DNA from: Fibrobacter sp.
GTDB lineage: Bacteria; Fibrobacterota; Fibrobacteria; Fibrobacterales; Fibrobacteraceae
Length of the DNA: 34,863 nt
Assembly: GCA_012523035.1 (NCBI GenBank)
Contig: JAAYJH010000068.1
Location: 1-34,863, forward strand
Direction of reading: 5' to 3'
Shown one piece after another: positions 24,896 through 32,511 of the stretch (the stretch's first letter is position 1; every line of letters begins with the position of its first letter). The position numbers were made by a program, and so were the translations under genes. The notes under the pieces were generated by a model. The model saw nothing but the letters and a program-made list of their open reading frames with translations. It had not been told where the DNA came from and did not search any database.

Positions 24896-26071
24896 ATGAT
24901 TTTTAGCGGTTGTTTTTTCAGAAAAACTTTGCTTTTAGCCATTATTTTTGTGCTTATGTCGTTTTTTATAGCATGCAAAGACTCTAAGTCAAGTGCTAAT
25001 AGTTTTTTTAAGGGAGAAACAATTCCATTTAAATACGCAAAAAACATCAAATTGACCAAGTTTTTAGATGCTTATTATTTAGAAATTGAGGGTAAATCTT
25101 GGCTTTTGATTCAAAACTCAACAGACACCACACTTTTAAAAAAATCATTAGAAAGTCCAGAACATTGGAAGCACTTGTCTAAAATTCACATTCCAGCCAA
25201 AAGACCAGTGATTTTATCGAATAGTTATTTGGCTTATATGCGTTATTTAGGGCTAAGTAAAAGCATTGTAGGGGTCGGAGAAAAAAAGTATTTTGCAGAC
25301 ACTAGTTTTTACAACTATTTAGTAGAAAATCAAATCCCAGACCTGGGGAATGGACCGACCATTTTATTAGAAAAACTATTGACTTTATCTTCGGACTTGA
25401 TCCTCACATTTTCTACAGGTAATGCCAAATACGACGACTATACACGCATGAAAAGCCTTGGACTCCCTGTGTTATGGATGGCAGAGTGGAACGAGGTTTC
25501 TCCGTTGGCAAAAGCAGAATGGGTGCGACTTTTTGGAGTGCTTTTTGGAAAAGAAAAAACAGCAGATTCTTTGTTTTTAGAAATAGAAAAAAACTATCAA
25601 GAGAAAATGGCGTTAGTCCCCCTTTCGAACACAAAACCAAAAGTGCTCATAGGAGCCCCCATAGCTGGAGTATGGATGGCTCCATCTGGAGAAAGTTACA
25701 CAGCATCGCTAGTTCGAGACGCTGGCGGAGATTATATATGGAAAAACACAAAAAAACAAAACTGGCTGCAAATTCCTTTAGAAGAGGCTTTTGTAGAAGC
25801 AATAGACGCCACCGTTTGGTTGCATCCTTCTAACTTTAGCAGTCCAGAAGAAGTTTTAGCCAGTGAGAGCCGAGTGGAAATCCTCCAATCTTGGCAAAGC
25901 AAGCAGGTGTATCAATTTGATAAAGAAAAAAGCCCATTAGGGGCCTTGGATTTTTACGAGGAAGCGGTGATTAGGCCAGATTTAGTGCTAGAAGACCTAT
26001 TGAAAGTGCTTTATCCGGAACTTTTTCAAAAAAATGACACTAAATGGTATAGAAATATTTATATCTTTTAG
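24896..26071 (+). CDS. substrate-binding lipoprotein of a cobalamin/siderophore ABC importer
   Basis: 391 residues. The lipobox FIAC (Cys27) ends a signal peptide. The rest is the PF01497 (BtuF/FepB-like) fold: RPVILSNSYLAYMRYLGLSKS (~102-122), IVGVG, IPDLGNGPTILLEKLLTL (the segment for choosing a site) and DLILTF (~163-168), then the C-terminal lobe VLIGAPIAGVWMAPSGESYT and DAGGDYIWK. The ligand could be cobalamin or an iron chelate. No permease or ATPase gene lies next to it, so it would rely on a transporter elsewhere or is an orphan. A weak AAGG stands 7 bases before the ATG. It precedes the CNB protein gene by 3 bases. Confidence 0.8.
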   Translation: MIFSGCFFRKTLLLAIIFVLMSFFIACKDSKSSANSFFKGETIPFKYAKNIKLTKFLDAYYLEIEGKSWLLIQNSTDTTLLKKSLESPEHWKHLSKIHIPAKRPVILSNSYLAYMRYLGLSKSIVGVGEKKYFADTSFYNYLVENQIPDLGNGPTILLEKLLTLSSDLILTFSTGNAKYDDYTRMKSLGLPVLWMAEWNEVSPLAKAEWVRLFGVLFGKEKTADSLFLEIEKNYQEKMALVPLSNTKPKVLIGAPIAGVWMAPSGESYTASLVRDAGGDYIWKNTKKQNWLQIPLEEAFVEAIDATVWLHPSNFSSPEEVLASESRVEILQSWQSKQVYQFDKEKSPLGALDFYEEAVIRPDLVLEDLLKVLYPELFQKNDTKWYRNIYIF

Positions 26072-26074
26072 TAT

Positions 26075-26896
26075 ATGAAAGTCAATTCTGGCATTGGAGA
26101 TTGGATTTCTGCTTCTTACGAGCAGGGTGTTCCATTTTTACAGCAAATCCCTAGAGAAAGTGCTGATTTTATTTTATTGAATTCCAGCATCAAAGAATAT
26201 GATGTTGGCGATATTATCATTACAGGCGGCGACACCAACAACGAAAGTTTTTGTGTATTACAAAGTGGTCGAGCACAAATCTGTGGAGAAATGCACCCCG
26301 ATGGCCACTACAATGTTTTGGCTTATTTAGAAGCTGGGGCTTGTTTTGGAGAGATGTCTATTATTTGCAATGAACCCACCAGTAACACGGTCATTGCAGC
26401 CGAAGATAGCTCCACCGTCCTCCATTTGCCACGCAAAGTTTTTGTAGATTTTTTAGAAGAAAATCCAAACATCATGGTTTACTTGTACAAGGTTTTGGCC
26501 GATCGATTGAGGATTAAAAACCAAGCCTTTGATGAGTTTGAAAGTTTAGGGCTTTTGGCATCGGCAAAGGTGCTGCCTTTTATAGATTTTGCTCAAACTC
26601 TCGAAAAAAGTAGAATCACGGGGACGGTGATTTTTGAAAATAGTGGAAAATCGGGCTTTATAGCCTTTCAAGAAGGGCGTATTTGTTGTGCTCAGATAGG
26701 CAAACTAGGAGGGCAAGACGCTTTAGAAACGCTGCTTTCTTGGGACGATTCTACGCTTTTTAAGCTAGACACGCACTTGATGCCCAATGTGGTCAATATC
26801 AATCAACAAGCCGATACCACCAGTTTAATTTTAGATGCTCTTCGAAGCATAGACGAAAAGCAAGCTTTACAAAACCATTCACAGAGGAATTCATGA
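26075..26896 (+). CDS. cyclic-nucleotide-binding-fold protein with DUF4388 domain
   Basis: 273 residues. The N-terminal CNB domain (~20-145) has the expected order: EYDVGDIIITGGD (41-53), FCVLQSGRAQICGE (59-72), then the phosphate-binding cassette FGEMSIICNEPTSNTVIAAE (91-110). In ligand-binding members this cassette carries an Arg (P-R-A-A-T-V); here it is P-T-S-N-T-V, so cAMP or cGMP binding is doubtful. A C-terminal DUF4388/PATAN-like domain (~160-250: ITGTVIFENSGKSGFIAFQE, GRICCAQIG) follows; no DNA-binding domain. Such proteins are often signalling adaptors. It sits 3 bases after the lipoprotein gene and overlaps purM by ATGA, so expression is coupled to both. Confidence 0.8.
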   Translation: MKVNSGIGDWISASYEQGVPFLQQIPRESADFILLNSSIKEYDVGDIIITGGDTNNESFCVLQSGRAQICGEMHPDGHYNVLAYLEAGACFGEMSIICNEPTSNTVIAAEDSSTVLHLPRKVFVDFLEENPNIMVYLYKVLADRLRIKNQAFDEFESLGLLASAKVLPFIDFAQTLEKSRITGTVIFENSGKSGFIAFQEGRICCAQIGKLGGQDALETLLSWDDSTLFKLDTHLMPNVVNINQQADTTSLILDALRSIDEKQALQNHSQRNS

Positions 26897-27918
26897 ATTA
26901 CGCAGATGCAGGTGTATCTTTAGCGCGCGCAGACGAGGCCATGGTTGGCGTCAAAAAATCTGTTCGTTCCACATTCAACGAAGGCGTCTTAGGAGATGTC
27001 GGAAATTTTGGAGGTTTATTCACACTAAACCACTTAAATCTAAAAGATCCTGTACTTGTAAGCTCTGTGGACGGCGTTGGAACCAAACTAAAAGTACACA
27101 TTGAACTAGACTCTCATGATTTACCTGGCCAAGATATCGTGAATCACTGTTGCGACGATATTTTAGTTCAAGGGGCTCGTCCATTATTCTTTTTGGACTA
27201 TGTAGCCACTGGTCGCTTAGAACCTGGGGTCATGGACAGCTTGGTGTCTGGCATGAGCAAAGCTTGTATTGAAAACGACTGCGTATTGATTGGTGGTGAA
27301 ACAGCCGAAATGCCAGGCTTTTATGGCCCCGGAGATTATGACATTTCTGGAACCATCGTCGGTGTGGTGGAACGAGACAAAATCATAGATGGCAAAAACA
27401 TTAAACCTGGAACCATTGTGCTAGGCATGCCCTCTTCTGGTTTACACACCAACGGCTACTCTTTGGCCAGAAAAGCCCTATTCGAAGTGGGCGGTTACAC
27501 CATTGACTCTAAGGTAGATGGTTTAGAAAAATCTGTAGGCGAGACACTGGCCGTGCCGCACCGTAGCTATTACAAAAGTTTAATCGAACTCACCGAAGCC
27601 AAAAAAATCCAAGGCTTAGTCCATATCACAGGCTCTGGATTCCAAGGGAATATCCCACGAATTTTACCTCCGGGAGTCGATGTGGTCATAGACAGGACCG
27701 CTTGGGAAGTCCCAATGATCTTCAAGCTCATCCAGCAGGCTGGCACAGTAGAAAAAGACGAAATGTTCAATACTTTTAATATGGGTATTGGCATGCTCTT
27801 GTTTATAGACCCACAAAATCGTGCCGAAGTCGAAGCCCATCTCAAAGCCAAAAACGAAGTTTTTTACGAATTAGGCTCGGTCATTCCAGGTGACAACAAA
27901 GTGATTTTTAAAGATTAA
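26893..27918 (+). CDS. purM: phosphoribosylformylglycinamidine cyclo-ligase (AIR synthetase)
   Basis: Fifth step of de novo purine synthesis: ATP-dependent ring closure of FGAM to AIR in the cytosol. 341 residues, standard length. Motifs: VSSVDGVGTKLKVH (ATP loop), VNHCCDDILVQGARPLFFLD followed by YVATG, LIGGETAEMPGFYGPGDYD and GMPSSGLHTNGYSLARK. All expected residues are seen, so it should be active. It begins inside the stop of the CNB protein gene (ATGA overlap) and is followed by a strong terminator, so it is last in a three-gene transcript. Coupling a purine enzyme to a CNB-fold protein is unusual. Confidence 0.96.
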   Translation: MNYADAGVSLARADEAMVGVKKSVRSTFNEGVLGDVGNFGGLFTLNHLNLKDPVLVSSVDGVGTKLKVHIELDSHDLPGQDIVNHCCDDILVQGARPLFFLDYVATGRLEPGVMDSLVSGMSKACIENDCVLIGGETAEMPGFYGPGDYDISGTIVGVVERDKIIDGKNIKPGTIVLGMPSSGLHTNGYSLARKALFEVGGYTIDSKVDGLEKSVGETLAVPHRSYYKSLIELTEAKKIQGLVHITGSGFQGNIPRILPPGVDVVIDRTAWEVPMIFKLIQQAGTVEKDEMFNTFNMGIGMLLFIDPQNRAEVEAHLKAKNEVFYELGSVIPGDNKVIFKD

Positions 27919-27937
27919 ACACATCTAATTTTTGACA

Positions 27938-27968
27938 GGGTTTGTAGAGACTGCAAGCCCTTTTTTTA
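27938..27968 (+). terminator. intrinsic terminator after purM
   Basis: GGGTTTGTAG, loop AGA, CTGCAAGCCC: a 10-bp stem with two G-U pairs, followed by T7. It is the strongest terminator in the window. Confidence 0.9.
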
Positions 27969-28031
27969 TTTATATCGGTAAACAGCGGCACAGAACAACT
28001 AGCCATCAAAATAATCAAGACCATATTTTGT

Positions 28032-28054
28032 GTGAAGTTTCAGAAGCGCCTGGC
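28032..28054 (-). repeat. dispersed 27-bp intergenic repeat, GAAG form, copy 5
   Basis: On the + strand GTGAAGTTTCAGAAGCGCCT then GGC; the following bases are AAAGGG instead of TTTT. It directly abuts the 56-bp duplicated element. Confidence 0.85.
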
Positions 28055-28058
28055 AAAG

Positions 28059-28114
28059 GGAAAAAACGGAGGCGCTGTTTAATCGCCTCATATTTTGATT
28101 GGATTGAGTTTTTT
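28059..28114 (+). repeat. 56-bp duplicated hairpin element, copy A
   Basis: Starts GGAAAAAACGGAGGCGCTGT and ends in GATTGGATTGAGTTTTTT. The arms GAGGCG (28069-28074) and CGCCTC (28084-28089) pair perfectly around a 9-base loop. It differs from copy B, 271 bases downstream, at two positions. Confidence 0.85.
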
Positions 28115-28329
28115 CTTTTAAGAAGGGTATAGAAACTTTGGCTTAAAAAACAGGATTGAAGATTTATTTTCTGATGGAGAGGGGTTTTTGATTGAATTGG
28201 ATGGACAAGTCCTCCAGAAAAAGAAATCCACAGTTATTTTGCAGGTTCATCCGTGTTTCACAGTTATTAAAGTTAAAAAGGCTGGATTTTATTGTTTTTA
28301 GCGGTTTCTTTTGAGTTTTTAAGGGGAAA

Positions 28330-28385
28330 GGAAAAAACGGAGGTGCTGCTTAATCGCCTCATATTTTGATTGGATTGAGTTTTTT
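28330..28385 (+). repeat. 56-bp duplicated hairpin element, copy B
   Basis: 54 of 56 bases match copy A. The 5' arm is GAGGTG, so the stem keeps all six pairs with one G-U if transcribed as + strand RNA; the other change is in the loop. Confidence 0.85.
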
Positions 28386-28460
28386 GCTTTTTGAGAAATG
28401 GTTAATCCCTTCATTATTTGATGTGATTAGGTTTTTTTTGAAGGCTTTTAAAAAAAAGAC

Positions 28461-28489
28461 TTGAGATTTCTAAAAATAACTTTTATCTT
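28461..28489 (+). promoter_or_regulatory. promoter of the aldolase gene
   Basis: TTGAGA at 28461-28466, 17 bases, TATCTT at 28484-28489. The start point is expected near 28496, giving a ~40-base leader. Confidence 0.6.
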
Positions 28490-28501
28490 AGTGTTTGTAT
28501 C

Positions 28502-28527
28502 TGGCTAAGGAGCCAACTCATAAGGAG
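28502..28527 (+). promoter_or_regulatory. leader hairpin with decoy AAGGAG, then the true ribosome site
   Basis: TGGCT, AAGG, AGCCA (28502-28515) forms a 5-bp stem-loop that exposes AAGG and overlaps one AAGGAG (28507-28512). A second AAGGAG (28522-28527) is 7 bases from the ATG at 28535. Confidence 0.45.
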
Positions 28528-28534
28528 AAATAAT

Positions 28535-29476
28535 ATGTACTACGATACAATAAAAGTTTTAGACTGTACTATCCGAGATGGTGGTTTAATCAATAAACAT
28601 GATTTTAGCTTAGAATTTGTGCGTCGCTTGTATGAGTTGTTGAGCCAGGCAGGTATAGATTACATGGAAGTGGGCTATAAAAACTCTACTGAAATTTTTG
28701 ACCCCAAAGAATACGGTGCATGGAAGTTTTGCTCCGACGACCTTTTGTGGAAACTCAAAGATGGCATCGAAAGTGATATGAAACTCTCGGTGATGGTCGA
28801 TGTAGGCCGCGTGGATTTAGACTCGATCAAGCCTGCTTCTGAAAGCCCGTATGAAATGGTGCGAGTGGCTAGCTATGTAAAAAACATTGATAAGGGCATT
28901 GAGCTAGTGAATACTTTTTCTGAATTAGGTTATGAGACTTGTATTAATATCATGGCGGTAAGCCGTGACCGTGGGCACGAATTAGACGAAGCCTTGGATC
29001 AAGTTGAAAAAGAATGTAAAGCAGAAGTGGTGTACTTGGTCGATACCTTTGGTTACTTCTATCAAGAAGATATTGACAAGTGCGTGACTCGTTATAGAGA
29101 ACATATCAAAACAAAGACTCTAGGTTTTCATGGTCACAACAATCAACAATTAGCCTTTAGTAATACTATTCAAGCGATTATCAATCGTGTGGATTTCTTA
29201 GACTCGACTGTTTCTGGTATTGGTCGTGGTGCTGGTAACTGTACTACAGAGCTTTTGTTAGGCTTTTTGAAAAATCCAAAATACGATATTCGTCCTGTTT
29301 TAGATGCTATCGAAGAACTTTTTGTACCTCTAAAAAATAAATACGAGTGGGGCTATATTATCCCTCAAATGCTTAGTGGTTCTTTGAATATGCACCCAGA
29401 AAAAGCTATTCAAGTCCGTAAAACAGAAGATAAAGACGCTTATCGTAAATTTTACGAGACCTTAATGAATTCTTAA
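28535..29476 (+). CDS. DRE-TIM (HMGL-like) aldolase family protein
   Basis: 313 residues of the HMGL-like TIM barrel (4-hydroxy-2-oxovalerate aldolase / HMG-CoA lyase relatives). The metal and substrate motif DCTIRDGGL (10-18) starts strand 1. MEVGYK (~47-52), VYLVDTFGYFYQED (~167-180) and GFHGHNNQQLAF (~201-212, the two metal-binding histidines) follow, then GIGRGAGNCTTELLLGFL (~229-246). It is therefore probably a metal-dependent aldolase or lyase of the cytosol; the substrate is not known. Close relatives occur alone or in surface-polysaccharide loci. It has its own promoter and terminator, so is monocistronic. Confidence 0.85.
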   Translation: MYYDTIKVLDCTIRDGGLINKHDFSLEFVRRLYELLSQAGIDYMEVGYKNSTEIFDPKEYGAWKFCSDDLLWKLKDGIESDMKLSVMVDVGRVDLDSIKPASESPYEMVRVASYVKNIDKGIELVNTFSELGYETCINIMAVSRDRGHELDEALDQVEKECKAEVVYLVDTFGYFYQEDIDKCVTRYREHIKTKTLGFHGHNNQQLAFSNTIQAIINRVDFLDSTVSGIGRGAGNCTTELLLGFLKNPKYDIRPVLDAIEELFVPLKNKYEWGYIIPQMLSGSLNMHPEKAIQVRKTEDKDAYRKFYETLMNS

Positions 29477-29483
29477 ATCTTTC

Positions 29484-29512
29484 AAAAACACCCAAAAACA
29501 GGGTGTTTTTTT
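29484..29512 (+). terminator. intrinsic terminator after the aldolase gene
   Basis: AAAAACACCC, loop AAAAACA, GGGTGTTTTT: up to ten pairs, with the 3' arm running into a T7 tract. Confidence 0.9.
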
Positions 29513-29788
29513 ATTTTTAGCTCGATGGCGGAGTGGGTTGAAAGATGCAAGTTATCTTTAGGTTAAAAGCCAGGCGTGTGTGAGACTTCATCATAAAAAG
29601 AGTTTTTGTTATCGTTTTTTATTCTATTGTGAAGCTTTTGTTGTTCATTGATTCGCAGTTTTGTAATGTTGTTTCTATGTTTTGGGAAAGTGGTTTTATA
29701 GGTGTTGGAGTTATTTTAAATTCGATGCTTCTAAGTTTATTTTTGTGAATATGGTGCTTCTGTTGAGTTTTTTTTGTAGTTTGTGTTT
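29513..29788. other. gap before fumC with repeat copy 6
   Basis: About 275 T-rich bases. A tRNA D-arm-like fragment lies at 29518-29550 and the repeat at 29565-29591. No ORF and no clear fumC promoter are visible. Confidence 0.5.
29565..29591 (+). repeat. dispersed 27-bp intergenic repeat, CACA form, copy 6
   Basis: AAAAGCCAGGCGTGTGTGAG followed by ACTTCAT. Identical over 27 bases to copy 7 at 33783. Confidence 0.9.
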
Positions 29789-31186
29789 ATGAAATACCGT
29801 GAAGAAAGAGATACAATGGGCGTGGTGAAAGTGCCAGCCGATAAATATTATGGGGCACAGACACAAAGATCTTTGGAGCATTTTCCGATTGGCCCCAGTG
29901 CGTCGATGCCAAAAGAAGTGATTCATGCTTTTGGTTATTTAAAAAAAGCAGCCGCTATCACTAATCAAAAATTAGGGGTTTTGCCAGCCAAAAAGGCTAG
30001 CCTTATCGCTCAAGTCTGTGACGAGATTATCGCGGGCGATTTAGATGAAGAGTTTCCTCTGGTGGTGTGGCAAACAGGTTCTGGTACACAGTCTAATATG
30101 AATTGTAACGAGGTGATTTCGAACCGTGCCCATGTGCTTCAAGGACATTCTCTAGGAGTGGGGACTCCTTTGATTCACCCCAATGATGATGCTAACTGCT
30201 CTCAATCTTCTAATGATACCTTCCCGACGGCAATGAGTATTGCTGCTTATAAAAAACTGGTGGAGCATACGATTCCTGCGGTGAATTTTTTGAAAGAGGC
30301 TTTTGAGCAAAAGTCAAAAAAATTTGAAAATATAGTGAAAATAGGCCGTACTCATTGGATGGATGCCACTCCTATTACACTGGGGCAAGAGTTTTCTGGC
30401 TATGTGGCTCAATTGGAACATGCGCAAAAAGCCCTTCAATTTAGTTTGCAACATTTGTCTGAGCTTGCTTTAGGGGGTACTGCTGTGGGGACAGGCCTGA
30501 ATGCTCCTGCGGGATATGCTACTGCCGTTGCTGCAGAGATTTCAAGTTTAACGGGTTATCCATTTGTGAGTGCTCCCAATAAGTTTGAATCTTTGGCCGC
30601 CCACGATGCTTTTGTGACTGCACACGGCTCTTTAAAGCAATTGGCTGTGTCTCTAAATAAAATTGCGAACGATATTCGATTTTTGGCTTCGGGCCCTCGC
30701 TCTGGAATAGGAGAGATTTCTATCCCAGAAAATGAACCCGGCTCTTCGATTATGCCTGGTAAAGTGAATCCTACTCAAGTTGAAGCTTTGACTATGGTTT
30801 GTATGCGAGTGATGGGCAACGATACTACTATTAGTTTTGCCTGTGCCAATGGGCATTTTGAATTGAATGTGTATAAGCCTGTGATCATTCAAGCTTTTTT
30901 GGAGTCGGCTACATTGCTTGGCGATGTTTGCCGTGCTTTTACGAAATTCTGTGTGGTCGGCATTCAACCAAATTATTTACGCATTCAAAAACATTTAAAC
31001 GAATCTCTAATGCTAGTGACAGCTTTGAATAAGCACATAGGTTATGAAAAATCCGCTATGATAGCCAAAAAAGCCCACACCGAATGCACCACTTTAAAAG
31101 AAGCAGCTCTGGCACTGGGTTTTGTGAGCGAGAGTGATTTTGACTTATGGGTGGACCCCAAATCGATGATCCACTCAAATGCATAA
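29789..31186 (+). CDS. fumC: class II fumarate hydratase
   Basis: Interconverts fumarate and L-malate in the TCA cycle or, in fermenters, the reductive branch towards succinate. 465 residues, as in other FumC. The N-terminus ([20 protein letters not shown]) aligns with known FumC starts from the ATG at 29789; a GTG two codons earlier is less likely. [18 protein letters not shown] (active site A), [16 protein letters not shown] with the catalytic His near 188, and the superfamily signature [11 protein letters not shown] (~318-328) are intact. No Shine-Dalgarno seen. Its stop is 4 bases from the stop of the convergent GH8 relic. Confidence 0.96.
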   Translation: MKYREERDTMGVVKVPADKYYGAQTQRSLEHFPIGPSASMPKEVIHAFGYLKKAAAITNQKLGVLPAKKASLIAQVCDEIIAGDLDEEFPLVVWQTGSGTQSNMNCNEVISNRAHVLQGHSLGVGTPLIHPNDDANCSQSSNDTFPTAMSIAAYKKLVEHTIPAVNFLKEAFEQKSKKFENIVKIGRTHWMDATPITLGQEFSGYVAQLEHAQKALQFSLQHLSELALGGTAVGTGLNAPAGYATAVAAEISSLTGYPFVSAPNKFESLAAHDAFVTAHGSLKQLAVSLNKIANDIRFLASGPRSGIGEISIPENEPGSSIMPGKVNPTQVEALTMVCMRVMGNDTTISFACANGHFELNVYKPVIIQAFLESATLLGDVCRAFTKFCVVGIQPNYLRIQKHLNESLMLVTALNKHIGYEKSAMIAKKAHTECTTLKEAALALGFVSESDFDLWVDPKSMIHSNA

Positions 31187-31190
31187 GGGA

Positions 31191-32384
31191 TTATTGAAGC
31201 TTTAGTTTTTGAACAAAAGTACCATCGGGTGATTGGGTTTTCAAGATAAATAAAGCGGAGTGGCTCTTGCTATTCCAAGAAAATTCAGTTCCAAAGTGAC
31301 TAGAAACTTCTTTACCGTGTAGATTGTAAATTTGCCAATGGGTGGCTGTAGGGGCCAAAAAGTGAAATCCATTTTTAATAGGGCTGATGGTGATTTTGGG
31401 GTTTGCTCTAAAAATTTTGATAGATTCACCTTCATTTTCTTTTTCGTCTTCACCAGTAAAAGGGTTAAAAAGAATCCCTTCGAGATTTTCTTTAGGGTGG
31501 TCTAAATCATCTAGGATATTTGAAAAGGTTCCACTCATTAAAGAAACTCCAAACCAGGCTAAAAACTGATCAAAATACATTTCGTTGTGGAGCGTGTCTT
31601 CTAGGTTTTCTGGGTCATGGATTAAGCCAAAAAAGTCTGCATCGGCTTTGTATTCGTAAAATTTTGCCATTTCTTGACTAAAGTCTTTTTTGTCTTCATC
31701 GGTGCCTACAGCTATAGCTGCTGTGAGCCACATCCCTATAGTTAAATGACTGTGTTCTTGTCTGTAACGCCAAGTTTCCGTGTTTTTTTCATCGTTAAAC
31801 TCTTTCCATTTGTCTTCGGCAGGGACCAGTGTGCCCAGTTTGTCGCCTTCAATTTGATAAAAGTTAGAGGCTTTGGCTCCTCCCTTTTCGTTGATAAAAT
31901 TTAAAGCATTATTCAAATACGCTTTGGCTCTTGGATCATTGAACCATACAGCATCAATGGCAATTCGCCATAGAGTTCTGATAGCGTCCTTAAAGAAAGC
32001 ACTACCATTCAGGTAAGGATTATAACCTAAACTCCCATTGTAAAAGTTTCCATCTGGCCTCATCCAATCAGGAATCAAACCTTGCGAATAGCCAGGATTC
32101 TTCTTGATGATATTGTAAGACTGATCTACTACGCTTTGCCAATTGTTAAGGGTGTCTATTTTTGCAAAGATTTTATAAAATGCAGGAGAAAAATAACTTG
32201 GATTCACAAAGTCATATCCACCCCTACCAGCACCAGGAGCTAAAATGCCGTTGCTCATGACTTGATTAGTGAACCACATTTGTCTTAAGATTTCTTGGGC
32301 TTGTTGTAAGTAATTTTTGTTTAAAACATTGGATCTGTAGTCATCCCACATACCCTCTTGGACTAATCGATTTGCAAAAATTGT
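31191..32384 (-). pseudogene. 5'-truncated glycoside hydrolase family 8 gene
   Basis: From the first ATG (32351) 386 residues remain. The C-terminal two thirds of a GH8 (alpha/alpha)6 barrel is clear: NYLQQAQEIL, VNPSYFSPAFYKIFAKID, GLIPDWM and FKDAIRTLWRIAIDAVWF (the DA.R....IA.D segment). The N-terminal ~100 residues with the general acid Glu (SEGxxYGM) and ATDGD motif, and the signal peptide, are missing. Similarity seems to run upstream of the ATG (TIFANRLVQEG, to 32384), then stops, so the front was deleted. The C-terminus keeps a Por/T9SS-like beta domain (GFHFLAPTATHWQIYNLHGK; FILKTQ). It cannot be a working, exported endoglucanase as it stands. Confidence 0.7.
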
Positions 32385-32400
32385 GCCAGGAATTTGATGT

Positions 32401-32422
32401 GTTGAACTTGTCGAAGTGAAGG
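32401..32422 (-). repeat. CTTCGACAAGTTCA-type intergenic motif
   Basis: On the - strand CCTTCACTTCGACAAGTTCA then AC. CTTCGACAAG[C/T]TCA words are common intergenic repeats in many bacterial genomes. A partial match (GACAAGTTCAA) also occurs at 23884. Confidence 0.3.
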
Positions 32423-32498
32423 TGGGACGAAAATACGGCTAATCATTATTGTAGGTGCTTATCTTTTAAGTTTTGCTACTAAGTGCTTGGTAATTTTG

Positions 32499-32504
32499 TA
32501 TCTT
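32499..32504 (+). promoter_or_regulatory. possible -10 box of mscS, leaderless arrangement
   Basis: TATCTT ends 7 bases before the mscS ATG; TTGCTA lies 20 bases upstream, a long spacing. No Shine-Dalgarno. Confidence 0.35.
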
Positions 32505-32511
32505 AAAAGTT

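Larger units (their letters stand above)
27969..28460. other. gene-free stretch between purM and the aldolase gene
   Basis: About 490 bases without a credible ORF. It holds repeat copy 5 (28032-28054), both copies of a 56-bp duplicated hairpin element (28059 and 28330), and two nearby CACAGTTATT words (28230 and 28259). Some frames stay open for about 60 codons but lack starts. Confidence 0.6.

Noticed and set aside
27932-28132. 66-codon ORF after purM
   Set aside because: It runs through the purM terminator, repeat copy 5 and duplicated element A; no ribosome site, no protein-like pattern.
28119-28302. Open frame of about 60 codons between the two duplicated elements
   Set aside because: No start codon with a ribosome site and no recognisable family; expected by chance in AT-rich DNA of this length.
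29518-29550. tRNA-Ser/Leu-like D-arm text (GGCGGAGTGGGTTGAAAG)
   Set aside because: No anticodon stem, no GGTTCGAATCC-type T arm and no matching acceptor strand within 100 bases.
1691-32400. Similar words GTGCCAGAATTTGGTGT (1691) and GTGCCAGGAATTTGATGT (32383)
   Set aside because: Match needs a gap and a mismatch, with no similarity in the flanks; probably chance.
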